Below, one piece after another: positions 10,569 to 22,663 of a stretch of DNA of 46,896 nucleotides; positions within the stretch are counted from its first letter, which is position 1, and every line of letters begins with the position of its first letter. A model generated the notes under the pieces. It was not told the DNA's origin. It made no database searches and saw only the letters and a list, made by a program, of their open reading frames with translations. A program made the position numbers and the translations under genes. This DNA is from Pezizomycotina sp. ARF18 (Eukaryota; Ascomycota), in NCBI GenBank assembly GCA_002224055.1, contig AZLU01000286.1, positions 1-46,896 on the forward strand, read 5' to 3'.

Positions 10569-12415
10569 ATGGCTCGCTTCAGCGACCCACCTATCGAACT
10601 CCACCTGCTGACCCTCGAGGAGCTCATCAAATGCCTCGATGCCGACAATAATGAAAGCTCTTCGAATCTTCGCCAAAAGATCGCCCCTCTTTCCCACCTC
10701 AACCGCCTCTGGAGGTCTCTGATCCAGCAAAGGCTTTTCTCGTCCATCTCTCTCCGTCACGACAAATTACCGGCCCTCATCAAACTCGTGGAGAACAACC
10801 CGGCGCTCCTCACCTATGTCAAAGAGCTATTTATTACTCATGCGACCGGGGATTCGCTGGACCGGGAGAAGATGAAGGCGAATGCGACATCGAAGGCCAA
10901 GCCTCCTGCCGGCGGAAACAAACGGATCTTGAGGAAGCCGAGGTTCACGGTAGCTGAAAGGGGAGACACGTTCATGCAGACGTGGGGAACCTCAGGAAGC
11001 CATATTCAAACAGGTTCCGACGGGGATGCACCTGACGCTCACGACTTTGGGAATTAGCGCTCCTGATGAACGCGTTGGGAGGTTCAATGGCGAAAGTCTC
11101 CCGCAGTTCAACATGGTGCCCCGGTTCGGTACAGCAATGAAGCTTAAGCGTTTACCCCATCTGTCTCTATCAAGGGGCTTAAGTTGGAACCGACCATTCT
11201 TGAGCATCTGAAAATAAGCCCTGACATCATCAACAGCATCGCCTGTACGCATCTAGATATCGAAGTTTTGAACCTGGATATCGATGATATCAGAGCATAC
11301 AGGATGCTGCGCCGTGAAATTCACGATGGTGAGTACTAATGAGAAGAATTGCGGGTTTCCAGTTTCAGACGCAAGCTAATCAGACCCCATGGACTCGTTA
11401 CCATGCTCAAGAGCATTACGATGACCCATGACAACCTTACCACACTGTTTCTGAAGTACCCAGCGCGACCGGTAGTTTCAATTCCGATGAGATCGAGTAT
11501 AACGGAATCTACGTACTCGCCGACATCAAAAACAATTTCGATCCGCTCTGCAACGTCCTCAGGATCCTCTCTCACCGCCTCGTCGAGTTCCACCTTTGCG
11601 GAAGGATCTCCGAGCAGCTCTTCACCCCGAAGGAAGGTGCCTTTGAAGCCTGGCCCCGTCTGGAAGAGCTATCAATCGAATTCGAGACGGTAGATTCCTT
11701 CGGCCGCGCTCTCCTCACGCCGACGCGCGACGAAGACGAATTTTGGGACGTTTGTTCCTCTTGAGCCTACGGCGTGCGCGGCTTCATATGGGAGATGTGC
11801 AACGAGAGACTTATCGCCATAGCGAACGCTGCTGGTAAGGGCAATAGCACAGATCCCGACCGCCAGTGTGAAGAAAGGCTTCAACTTTTTGCTGTGCGAG
11901 GAATGCAGGATGCACCTCTTCCCTCCTTACTGCATGGAACCCGCCGGGACGGGTCTCAACAATCTCTTCTACGTTGCTTCTCTCGCCATGCAGCACATGC
12001 CGAAGATTAAGATTTGGAAATTCTAATCCGGTTAGTATATCAATTGCTGCCATCGCTCTCGCAATTCTTTCTCGGAACTTGTGGCTAAAGGGTTCTTTTT
12101 TACCTTCTACTATATTTCTCATTTCTTGCTGTAGTCGACGAGACCGTGTCCTTCGTTTTCGATCGCAACGAAGGGGAATACACCGCGACCACTACACGCT
12201 GGTGGACTCCGTCCGATAAGGCATGGAAGCTCTGGGAGGACCTTTCCAAGATCTCGAGCTGGAGAGATTGTCCGATCCGGATTAGTAAGTATATTTACTC
12301 ACTTTATTCCATTCGCTTTAAACAGTCTGTCTGCTTCTCCAACCCTCACTCCCTGGCAAAGCAAAAAGTTACTATGAGGCGAATCTTTATGAAGCAGACT
12401 CATCTATTGATATGA
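10569..12415 (+). pseudogene. F-box-like protein, paralog D (frameshifted)
   Basis: The ATG at 10569 gives MARFSDPPIELHLLTLEELI, then SHLNRLWRSLIQQRLFSSIS, an F-box-like N-terminus. The middle has LKLEPTILEHLKISPDIINS and DIDDIRAYRMLRREIHDG. An intron follows (11329-11383, GTGAGT...CAG, 55 nt; phase off by one base). Next come LADIKNNFDPLCNVLRILSH, RLEELSIEFETVDSFGRALL, the CxxC motifs CSSC and CEEC, and MPKIKIWKF. That last motif is followed by an in-frame TAA just before the final donor, where copy E has a sense codon. Intron 12031-12134 (GTTAGT...GTAG) leads to the last exon: FDRNEGEY, TRWWTP, KAWKLWEDL. Frameshifts lie near 11000, 11160, 11470, 11765 and 11880. The 3' end is uncertain because E's stop is not conserved. 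Confidence 0.65.
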
Positions 12416-13123
12416 CCGAGCAGCCTTCAACCGAAGCGGAAGGCATGGTACTGAAGAACTCTCAACTCTACCTAGCTCGAATTTCTTGAAACATTTTTCT
12501 CCCAAATATTATTCTTACTTCACAAGTCGAATCACCCTTTATGCTAGAGCATTTCTTCTATCTAGAGGGGTTTCAAAGTTTAAAATCAACTTTAGCTTTA
12601 CTAAAGGGCCAAGAGGATATGTCAGCGGTGAAAGCGATTTACCCATGTTATCAATAATGAAATTAATAATCGATTTATAAAATATAAATAGCGTGGATAT
12701 GTACAATCTTTTCGATGGATACAAGTATGCAAATAAAACCTTACTAATAATTCAACCTCTGCTTCAAAAATCCAATCCTGGACAGCTTTTTGGTTGTGCA
12801 TATCACGAACCTATATCGGAAACATTGAAGATAAGATATCTATATTACCATTACGATGATGAGGAAGGTTGAGAATCTCGCTATACTGGGGTAAAAATTT
12901 TATATATTTTATTGAAATTTTTTTTTTAAAAAAAAAATAAAAATAAAAATAAAAAATACCTTTATTTAAGCAAAATTTCTTATCCGGTTAAAAATAATTT
13001 CTGAAATATTTTGCCATCAAAATAATTTATATTATCATCACTTTCATCCAACAAACAATTACGATACTAATTAAAATTGCAGCCAAACAAAAAATACTGC
13101 TCGTTAGGAATCACCTTGCCAAA
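12416..13123. other. AT-rich intergenic stretch between paralogs D and E
   Basis: No gene is supported. It contains a perfect T10A10 palindrome at 12918-12937, followed by an A-rich microsatellite to about 12958. It carries some TA richness but not the CA/TG depletion of the RIP blocks. Confidence 0.5.
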
Positions 13124-14853
13124 ATGGCCCGCTTCACGGACCTTCCGACCGAGATTCACCTGCTCATTTTCAAGGAAGTCTTTACGTGCATCGACGAGGA
13201 TTGTAGCCTATGGGACTGGCAGGAGTCGAGCAAATGCTATCCAAGGTCTCGTAAGAGCATGCTAGCCATGTGCCTTCTCAGTCGCCTTTGGAGGTGTCTA
13301 GCTCAGCAGAAGCTCTACTCGTACATCTCCATCCGCGCGGACAGACTGCCGGCCTTCATCGATCTCGTTAAGCGCAATCCGGCCCTGATAACGTACGTCA
13401 ACTGGTTCAATATCACCTACGCCGCGGGCGGTTGGGTGGATTGCGAGATGGAAGCGAATTCGGAAGAAGCGGGTACGACTGTAAGGCTCTCAATCGCAAG
13501 AGGACAGAAATCTTTGCGAAGACGTGGTCGAACCTCACGACGCTCTTCCAATTGGCCCCGAACGGGAGCCGACTGGAACTCCCCAGACTCAACATCTGCG
13601 CCCGTGACTCATACGAAGGCTGTAGGTTTAACGGAGAGGAGCTCCCCCAGTTCAGCATGGTACCTCGATCCGGGTCGTCACTGAAGCTCGATAGCTTCCC
13701 CACTTCGTTACGGTCAAAGAACTTGTCTTGAAATCGGAAATTCTAGAGGAGCTAGAGCTTCATCCCGATATCGTCAGGGCTGTTATTCACAGAAACCCGG
13801 ATATTGAACCCTAGAATTGAACATGAACGATATCAGGGCGTATAGGGGCTTCCGTCGCGAGATCTACTCTGGTAATTATATTCAGCTTTGCGAACAGAAA
13901 GCTACTAACTTTTCTCTTAAAGCTTCGAAAAGTTTCTGGCTAACCCATACATATACTAGGTCTTACTGGGATCCTTACGGAGCTAACCAAGACGCACCAA
14001 AATCTCACATCGCTGGTCCTGTATTATCCTAGCTCGACCGGAGCTTTCAAGGAATCCGGCTGGCAGGGGATATACGTACTCGCCGACCTTAAAACAACTT
14101 CGATCCGCTTTGTAGCGCCCTCAGAGTTCTCTCACAACGCCTCGTCAAGTTTCGCTACCAGGGTCGTATATCGAAGCAGCTCTTTATGTCCAACAAAGAC
14201 GAGTCTAGCTGCTGGCCGCTCCTTGAAGAATTCGTGATTGAATTCGAGTACGTGGACTCCTTCGGCAAGGCTCTCATGTCCCCGCGGCCTGATTACAGCG
14301 GGTACTGGTATAGCGGCGCCTGCGATGATTGCGCCTACGGAGATTTGGACGGTGATGCTGGCGAGGACTACGCTCTCCAGTCGTTGATGATGGCAGCGAG
14401 GAAAGCCCCGAATGGTTCGAGGATGGCTTCGATCTTCTTATGTGCAAGCCCTGCAGGACGAATTCCATGGACACTTTTAGGATGCGGCACGACAGGAAGA
14501 GGCTTGAGGAGCTTTTCATTGCGGGGTCCAGGCGGTGCTGCAGATGCCGCGCATCAAGATTTGGAAATTACACTCCGGTAAGAATACTCTCCCCCTAAAA
14601 AAAAAAAAAAAAAAAAACAATTCTTTAAATTAAAACAAGAAATAAACTTCCACGAGGGAGTTATAGGAGCACTATGCTAACACCTCACTTTCGTTTAGTT
14701 ATCAAAACCGTTTGCTTCTCTTTCGATGGAGGCAAGTATCTTGCTATGACAGCCCCTTGGTGGAGGCCTTCGTCAAAAGCTTGGAGCATCTGGCAGGGCC
14801 GTTTTCCCAAACTTACATTGGAGTTCTGCACGATTCCGATTAGTAGTCTTTGA
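13124..14853 (+). pseudogene. F-box-like protein, paralog E (frameshifted)
   Basis: It opens MARFTDLPTEIHLLIFKEVF at 13124, followed by LLSRLWRCLAQQKLYSYISI and ADRLPAFIDLVKRNPALI. The middle has TWSNLTTLFQLAP, ILEELELHPDIVRAVI and NDIRAYRGFRREIYSG. An 88-nt intron 13872-13959 (GTAATT, branch GCTAACC, TAG) splices in phase to LTGILTELTKTHQNLTSL. After it come FDPLCSALRVLSQRLVKF, EFEYVDSFGKALM, CDDC, FDLLMCKPC and MPRIKIWKLHSG-like segments. A 121-nt intron 14578-14698 containing a 21-A run leads to the last exon, IKTVCFSFDGGKYL then WWRPSSKAWSIWQGRF, with the stop at 14851-14853. Frameshifts occur near 13470, 13715, 13810, 14390 and 14540. It is the closest relative of D. Confidence 0.65.
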
Positions 14854-17302
14854 TCATCGCCGCAATCTACATGAGCCTAAGCGATAAACTTGGGAGTGCT
14901 CTCGAGGTGTATGTACGCGCTGATAATGGCCAAGACTTTCGCTAACCTTTCCCGACAGTAACTTCGAAGAAGATTACTACATATAACGGAGCTTCAATTC
15001 ACAGAAAACAAAATAATCAAGTATGCGAAGCCGGAGAGCAGATGCATTACGGTCTATAACTCCCCTCATTATTTCAGCACTTGTCCAGTTTTTCTTTATG
15101 GTATCTCTATTATTATTATTTTTTTTCTTTTCCTTTATAATATTTCTCAATTCTCCAAAGGACTTATTTCAAGTCATTGGCTTCTACCGATATATTGTTA
15201 AGTTGGAAGTATTCATTTACGGTTAATGTTTTTATGCTATAAAACACGATCAAGACTCGGAGGAAACAACAATACTTGGGATAGATATAATCAGACAGTG
15301 TAATACTATTTATCTCTATGTCGCTCCGTTATTACGTGGTTCAAACTTATATAGGATCAAAGCTCAACATATGTGATCGCATCCGTTGCTTGATGGTCCT
15401 CGTGTTAACGCTATTTACGGCGACCATTGGATTTACCGTGCCGGTATTACCCATTATAGCCACCTCGCTTGGAAGGTCTGTGTCATCGGCGATAGTTACT
15501 GCAGTAGCTGAGGAGCTATACGAGTCGAGATCTTCGTAGCTGTGGAGCACACTTGGCGAGCTTTTCAGCCCTGACGCACTCCAGACGCCACCGTGGTCAC
15601 GTATCTACTTTTATCTCGATTTGGAACCTTTGGAGGTTTTCAAACGCCGACGATGGAAATGTACGCCTCAGAGTTTCATTATATAGCTGTTGCTCGATTC
15701 CCCGGTCGCTGTAGTGAAATTTCGCCCGGTACAATACCAGTACCCGAACAGTTGTAGCGGGGTTCAGTCAAGACCTTACTATTCTCAAGACCTTACCATT
15801 TTATCCCCTTCCCTACTACTAGACCATAAGCGATACATCAACCTCCTACAGTTTTTTTTCTACGACTATATAGCACAGCATGGTCGGCGAAACCAACGGC
15901 GTAGCCCGCACCGGCTCCGGCAACGCCATCCCGCCGATGACGGTGGAGAATTCGATGATTGTCAGACTCCAGCGCAATGCATGCGCATGCTCCTGCACCA
16001 TATGCCTTTAGAAAGCGAGGACCCGAAGCTACCAGCCCGTATTCTAGATAAGAACCACGCAACGAACGAATCACGCATTATGATGTGGAAGAACTGGTAC
16101 GGAGAGAGGATTTGATTTGCATTTGTACGATCAGAGTACGGGACAACTTTTGGCAACGGAAGCGGCGGCTGTGGCTACGTGATCGGTGGTAGTTTTGAAA
16201 ATCCTGGATGTGAAATTGGTTCCTGATGTAGACCAGAACTCCCCTTTTACAAGGGCGACATCATCACTAGCTTATTAAGAGACAATATCGCAGTCTCAAT
16301 ACACATAATCCAAGCAGTGGGAAAGCCTGCCATCGTCGGTGACTTTTTCTCTCAAACTTTCATAATTAAATTCACTGGTACCCCTCGCTTAGCTTCCTAG
16401 GCCGAAGATTGAGGATGTCTAGCCTTTCAGTGAAAGAGATGTGCAATAGTTTGAAACGTGCTTGACATAACAAACTCGAAACATGATACTGCTTGTGTGT
16501 AGTTCGAACAACCGCCATGTTAATGCATGCAAATCCTCCCCTGCGCTCCTCTGTGTTCCCTTTCTTTTTCTTCTTCTCGATGCCCTGCCTCCTTTTCTTC
16601 CGTATTAATACTTATGCCACTAGGGCGTAACATCTCCAATATGTTCTAAGCGTCTTTGTCCTCGCATTTAGGCAGAACATAGGCTAATGGTTTTGCAAAC
16701 GAAGAAAAAAAAAGAGGGGCCCATATATCCATGTCAGCGATATTCTTACTCCGACGCTATCGTGCGTTAGAGTATGATAACGGATGAAGTTTTCCGTCGG
16801 CTCGGGCCTTTGATAAGACTTGTAATGGAGACGTACGCGTCCCTGACACGACTGCAGAATATGTAAAAATTACGATATGTCGAACGCCATTTTCAATTAA
16901 TACTACGTGCGTTCGAGAACAAAAAAATTTTTTTTTTGATTGAATTTCTCTTAATTTACCAGGATATTCGCTTTTCCAGAAAAGATAGTAATCGGAGGTT
17001 AGCATTAAACCCTATATGAAAGCGCGCTTGCTCTATTCAGGCGGCACGATTTTGTCCGGGGCGCTGGAAAACAGGCATCCTTGCCCATATGCCTTGCTGT
17101 CATATCAATAAGCGCTATACGCGCGTGGTAATGTTCAAATAACCCTGACGTAGATCAGTTGGCAATATGTAAGATGAACTATTGAGGCCCCCAGCTATCA
17201 ACTAGGACCGTACTCGAGAAACAATCAGATGGGAAGATGCCCAGATTCCATATCTACTAATTTGATTAAACCACTCGCGCGTAAGGAATGTTGTTCGGGG
17301 TT
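14854..17302. other. Unassigned region; no well-supported gene
   Basis: About 2.4 kb follows copy E without a recognisable domain. A hydrophobic frame at 15318-15539 (for example LVLTLFTATIGFTVPVLPII) resembles a membrane helix, but has no matching neighbours to make a transporter. Around 15838-16160 short frames on both strands have ordinary composition and no family motif. A 24-nt pyrimidine-rich tract follows near 16560. I see no repeats or RNA genes. Confidence 0.4.
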
Positions 17303-17421
17303 TATCAAAAAAAAAAAAAAAAAAAAACATCGAGCGGAGCGTCTGAAGCTGCTTTTGTAGCTCGACGAGAACATCGCATCATCAAAAGCGTATGGATTTT
17401 TTTTTTTTTTTTTTTTTGATA
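17303..17421. repeat. Inverted repeat: TATC-A21 ... T21-GATA
   Basis: The left arm at 17303-17327 is TATC followed by exactly 21 A. The right arm at 17397-17421 is exactly 21 T followed by GATA, a perfect 25-bp inverted repeat around a 69-bp GC-richer centre. It could fold as a long hairpin. Frames that cross it are only poly-Lys or poly-Phe. It may be two tails of oppositely oriented short retroposed fragments or a simple slippage product. Confidence 0.8.
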
Positions 17422-18817
17422 CAGCATGATTTCGTAAAGCATAGGCCAATTTTGCACGAATAAAAAAAAATACAAATCCCTCTAGAAATGCTATCAAAAC
17501 TTTCTCATGTTTCCCATTCTAAGTTTATTGAAGTAAGCATGTTCCCAAAAGTAACTGACAAACGAGAATATATCATCGCTCCTAAAGCAAACACAACCAT
17601 TCTCTCTTTCCAAATGTCCACCATGATCACCACCACCATCACCCTCCCCCATCCAACAATGACATCCACCACCCTGCAAACCAGGCTTCTCCTTCATCGA
17701 CGGCTCCCGCCTCCCGCCTTCTAACAAACTATCACGCATCAGCGGTTGCGTTCCGGACGAATACATACCATGTATCCAACACGCCTTCGCATCCATCAGT
17801 TCTACAAACAACGGGTGTAGCTATGAAAAGCTCGCATATTTACTATTATCTATTACCCTGCTGTGGTGTTTCACCGCGCACGTGCGAAGGAGATAAGTCG
17901 TCGTATGGAGTAAAGCTTTACGGGCGCGAAACCAACAAACACCCGGGTACGTACTACGAGCTGACCCCCGAAGGAAAATAGCAATAAGTAGTGTACTGCA
18001 AGATATAGTACTCATCAGCTAATTGTACCGACTTAATAATAAGGATGGAAAAACGTCGACTATACATCAAAACGGAAAAAGAGTGTCAACTCTCAAGCTA
18101 GTCATTATGAGAGGACCGCCAGGATCGTAGGAAGGATGAAGAGGGGAAGAACTTGAAGAGTTTTTGTCCATTGATATATTTTGCCACTTGAAGTATCAGG
18201 CTTGAAACGTTAGTCCCAAGAGATCGTGTCCGAATGCACGGAGCCTGGTTACGATTTTGGCAAGAGAATGAAAAAAAGACCCGCTGAACTATATTATTCT
18301 GCTACTACTGAAATGAATTTTAGAAAGACGACACGAAAAGGAATATATATATTACATATAAAACAAACAGTTGAACACTGCTAGTTACTTCCCTTCAAAG
18401 TATATAAACGAAGAGAGGGGAAAGCAAAAAGGAAAGCACGAATAGGACTAATATTCCAAATTGTGAGCCCCCTGAGGTGAATTTTATGACAAGAATTTCC
18501 CGTTTTTTTTTTTTTCCTATTCTTTTTCAAAATGTGGAATCCTCTTTTATTACCGGATAAAATTGATAACCTCCTGTTACTTAGATCTCCGTCGTCTTTA
18601 TCGCAGCTCATGATCGGTAAGAGCTAATTTGTCACCAAGGTGAATGATGAAGTAAGAAATGTTAAAAGAAAAAAAAAAAGATATGCAGCAAGTAGTCCAA
18701 AAATAGTCTTTGCACAAATTATAGTGGATCTGTATAGAAATTGGGGCGTTTTCAAAGGTGACTCAATCATCCTCGAAATATTGGCTAGAAAACAAGAACG
18801 AATACATTTTATTAGCG
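17422..18817. other. Unassigned region between the inverted repeat and paralog C
   Basis: The only notable frame is 17494-17811 on the minus strand, 105 residues with a Gly/His/Cys-rich middle (GGGCHCWMGEGDGGGDHGG). It has no relatives in the window and no known domain, so I give it no gene call. The rest is ordinary non-coding sequence with A/T runs. Confidence 0.4.
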
Positions 18818-20604
18818 TCATGAATCGTCGAAGCGGGAGGGGGAAACTCGAATAGATGGAAAACGACGGAATGAAGAGGATTGTGCGGTGAAACTCAACT
18901 CGTCCTTCTTGGAAATATTCAAATCAAGGTCTGGAAATCTGCTCCTCCAGATGGCCATCGCTTCCGGCTTCGGATCCCACCAGCGGCGGATGACGGCCGA
19001 ATATATTTCCGGCCCTTCGAATTTGAAGGAGAACGTCACGGCTTTGTCGACTACGCGTTAAACGCCAGGGGGGGAATGAGGTTGGAGTTAGCATATGTAT
19101 CTTTTTTTTTTTTTTCCCAATAAAAGGGAGAAAAAAGGGGGAAAAATGGGGGTTAGAGCTTGAGAGAAAGAGTAGAAGGGAAATCTCACCAGACCGAAAC
19201 TTCCACTTCCTCATCCTCGGCATCCGCAGCATCGCACCCGAAGCCGCCACAAAACCTCATTGATCCTCCTTCGTCCGGCTCGATCTCCGTGATCAGCGGC
19301 CTAACTTTACACATCTCACATAACAAAAGGTCGAACCCTTCCTCGAACCCGTAGTCCCCGCCCGGTCCTTCCTCGGCCAAAACCAGCCCTGAGAGTGCCG
19401 GATCCTCGCCCGCCGACGCCTCATACACGAACGTGGCGTCGCCGAACGCGCAGTCCTCGCACTCGTCCGCGCCGCAGTAGTCGAAAAAATTGTGCCAGTG
19501 GTGCGGCGGTACCAGCCACTGCCCGAACGCGTCTGCGTGGTCGAACACGACGGTGTACTCCTCCAGCTTCGGCCAGCCGCTATCACCGTCACCGTCGAAG
19601 AGGCCCTTGCAGATGCGCCCGCTGAAGCGGAACATGACGAGTCGCTGCGATAGAACACGTAGGGCGTTACATAGAGCGTCGACTTCGTTTTCGACGTCCG
19701 CGCAGCTGAAGATGCGGTTTGGAGGGTCATTCTCGCGGTACATTTGCGTCGAACTAGGGTATTCCAGCGTGAAAGACGTCAGGTTTGCATGCGAGGCGTT
19801 CAGTCCGACGATAGTGCTCACGGTACCCTCGTAGATGGCTTTGCGGAAGAGGCGGTACGCGCGGATGTCGCTAACTTTCAGCTCAAGGGACGTTATATCC
19901 GCATGTTGGTTGATGATCGCCCTGACGAGTTCAGGGTTCAATTCGAGGTTGTCGAGTATCTCCGGTTCTAGGGTGAGGTGCTTCAACTTGACTCCGGGCA
20001 AGGGTTCCAGTTCGCGCCCCTGCTGCTGTTGGAATCTCTGCGGGATGAAGAGGTACTGCGGCATCGCTCTATGGTTGAACCTGCCAAGATGCATGTCATT
20101 TCCAGTAATCTTCAAACGCTCCAACTTGGCCTGTCCGTGCATCTCAGCGACGGCGAACAAATCTCTCAGGTTACTCCACGTCTCCGTAAACGACGCTTCC
20201 CTATCGGCCCTCGTCAAAGGTCGCGATTTCAGCACCAAGTCCCTCGCGGGGCTCGGCGTATAAACCTTCTTATCCTCCTGCAGCTTTTCCTTCCTGGCCG
20301 CCGTGCGTTCCCTCGAAGCCTCATCGTCCAGAGAGCAGCCCGCGACGTGGGTGACCTCGAGGCTTTTTACGCAGAGGATCAAAGCGGGGTTGGCCATTGC
20401 GAGCCCGATAAACCCTAGCAGATTTTCACCGCGAACTTCGGTAGTTTCGTATAGCATTCCTTGAACGAGCATCCTCCAAGTCGAGTTCAGAGTGCAGAGT
20501 GGGAGGACCTCCTCGCGGAAGATTTTGGATCCGGTCGACTCGGGGAAGGGTTTCGCAGGTGCGGAAAGGGACTCGTAGGAGGCTATGAGCTCCTTGAAGA
20601 CCAT
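18818..20604 (-). CDS. F-box-like protein, paralog C (longest intact member)
   Basis: A single 472-residue frame runs from 20604 to 19186: F-box-like MVFKELIASYE and LNSTWRMLVQGMLYETTEV, then ETWSNLRDLFAVAE, leucine-rich ILDNLELNPELVRAIIN and DIRAYRLFRKAIYEG without an intron, and FDHADAFGQWLVPP. CxxC pairs lie at residues about 382-385 (CEDC) and 429-432 (CEMC). The frame ends in a shifted tail, VEVSVW. One extra T in the T4 run near 19255 explains this. The other frame reads FVAASGAMLRMPRMRKWKF, then a 139-nt intron 19051-19189 (GTGAGA...GTAG), then FSFKFEGPEIY and RRWWDPKPEAMAIWRSRFP to the stop at 18818-18820. Homology also extends upstream (AKFNELPAELHV). A start at 20654 would fit if one base is missing after ATGCGG. 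Function is inferred from the F-box-like fold only. Confidence 0.7.
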
Positions 20605-20654
20605 GACGTGCAGCTCCGCCGGCAGCTCATTGAATTTGGCGTGGTTTGCCGCAT

Positions 20655-21688
20655 CTTGATCGACCGTCTCTTACACGTGGTACGGTTGTCCGAAGATTCT
20701 CAGGAACAAGCGAACGGCGTTGATGATGATGTCAAGAATGGTTTAAAGGACGAGAGAGTTAGAGGACGAAGGATGTAGGATGGAAGGATGGAAGGACATA
20801 GGGGGTACATTTAAGGGGGGAAAGTCAGCCTTGTTTCCTTTCTATCTACTTTTATTTTATTTTATTTTTTTCTTTTTTTCGCTCACCACGTTGGCCCAGC
20901 CCACCTATTACCCGTTGGGGATTTCTGCATGATATCATCAAGACTCGTACCACCCTAACGCGGCTAACGCGCGTTTCGAATAACGCCTGACGGGCACGAC
21001 CAGCAGCAGCGTCCTAAAATAAAGGCGTGAGCAAGAGTTCCGTAGGAGCGAACGTCTAAGAATATAATAGCTAGCTCTTACTACGTCCGATGCTGGGCCA
21101 TATAGCCATGATATCTAACTTTTTGAAATACACATTTACAATATATACTAGTAGTAAAGAGTTATTTATTAGCAAGATAAAGTAATATCGCCATTCATCA
21201 ATCAGAACCAAAGCTGCTAAGTAGAACGAAAAGAAATAGCTAAAGTTTGAAAATAGTAAGAAATTCCAAGTCTAAGAGCAAGGTATGGAGAGCAGAGGTT
21301 ATATAAGAAGTTCGAAAAGGCATAACACAAGATATCCCTTTCTCCACATATACCTGCCCTTATAGTTTTAAGACCTCCCAGATAAAAATGTAGGATCTAT
21401 TCCCCAGTACTGCTTGAAGTTTTCGTCATCTGTCACACCATTTTTCAAGCAAAGCAGTATCCGCAACTGAATGAACTCCTCACGAGGTGTTTAATTGTAT
21501 GTCTCCACGGTCCGCTGTTATTTAATATATCCTGCCTGTAATTAAACCGAAAAGGTAGACACTTCGAAAAGCAAAAAAAGAGTGAGTCAATATTTCTTGA
21601 AATCAATACCATAATAAATCATTGAATATTCCAAGCAAGTTCCGTCACTCCCAATCGTTAAACAAGTACCTGTCAATAACTTACGAAG
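20655..21688. other. Intergenic between paralogs C and F
   Basis: It contains a T-rich tract at about 20845-20880 upstream of copy C and no supported gene. The remainder may hold the lost 3' half of copy F, but no F-box-family motif is visible here. Confidence 0.45.
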
Positions 21689-22448
21689 TTAGCCAACAAG
21701 CTCCGGGTGAAGCTCGAGGTTGTCGAGACTTCCGGTTCCACGATCAACTGCTTGACAGCCAGGGGTAGAGGTTGGATCTTGCCTTTCAATTCTGCCGTCA
21801 TCTCAAGCGGAACGAAGCGTACTGAGGCATTGTAACATCGTTGAACCTTCCAACGTGCATATCACCGGCCTCGAGCTTGACGCTATGGAGCTTGATATTG
21901 CCTCCGCAGCTCTCGACAAGCAGGACCAGCATGCTCCTGAGTTCTCCAAGTCTCCACGAAGCAATTCGACCTCTCAACGATGGTTGGTAGAGCAGCCTTG
22001 AGGACGACGGCCGGTTCGCCCGAAGATTCCGAGATCGAAATACTCCCGCTCCTCGTCCTCCTATGCGTCAACTTCCATTCTTTCTCCGCCTTCTCTCTCC
22101 TCATCGCATCATCGTCCAAAGAACAACCAGCAACGTGAGTGATCACGAGACCCTGGATGTAAGACAACAAAGTCGGATTGGCCTTCGCCAGCTTGATGAA
22201 ATCTGGTAAGCGGTCCGCGCGGAGAGTAAAAAGGGCGTACGACATCTCCTGGATAAACGTCCTCCACGTCGTGTTCATCACGCAAAGCGGTAGGATTTCT
22301 TGCGGAACGTGTCGGATCCGGCTCTGAGTTCTTCCGTGTACGATTTGATGAGCTCCCTGAAGATCATGATGTGAAGCTCCGCCGGCAAGTCGTTGAACTT
22401 GGCGTAGTTCGCCCTCATCTTCGCGAGCTGTCGCCTGGTACGAGGCAT
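21689..22448 (-). pseudogene. F-box-like protein, paralog F, truncated 5' half
   Basis: The ATG at 22448 gives MPRTRRQLAKMRANYAKFND, then LPAELHIMIFRELIKSY. The continuation needs frame changes near 22310, 21960, 21820 and 21730: LCVMNTTWRTFIQEM, RADRLPDFIKLAKANP, ITHVAGCSLDDDAMRREKAE, LEAGDMHVGRFND, KQLIVEPE, and finally LDNLELHPELVG with a TAA at 21689-21691. It is the closest paralog of C (shared THVAGCSLDD and GRFN). The second leucine-rich part, both CxxC pairs and the WW exon are missing, so this is a truncated copy. Its start lies only about 220 bp from the left LTR of the Copia element. Confidence 0.7.
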
Positions 22449-22663
22449 CCTCGTCAAGTAACTAAAGGGATCCGAAGGTTGATGGCGGAGTTGAAAATTG
22501 ATAGGCTTGTTAGAGGTCCTTGTTAAAAGTGGCGATGTTTGTTAAAGAAGAGGGTTGTTTTGCTTGATGAAGGGGAAATTTTATTTGTAAGTGTAGTCAT
22601 ATTTTATTTATTTTTGAAAAACAAAACAAAATAGAATAAAATAAATAAACAAATCCCACGACA

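Noticed and set aside
15318-16115. Possible MFS transporter fragment
   Set aside because: Only one hydrophobic segment is visible; no second helix or family motif follows on the same strand.
17225-17497. 90-residue minus-strand frame with poly-Lys and poly-Phe
   Set aside because: It is produced by reading through the A21 and T21 runs of the inverted repeat.
20461-20778. Plus-strand frame upstream of copy C
   Set aside because: It is antisense to the F-box-like N-terminus of copy C and has no domain.
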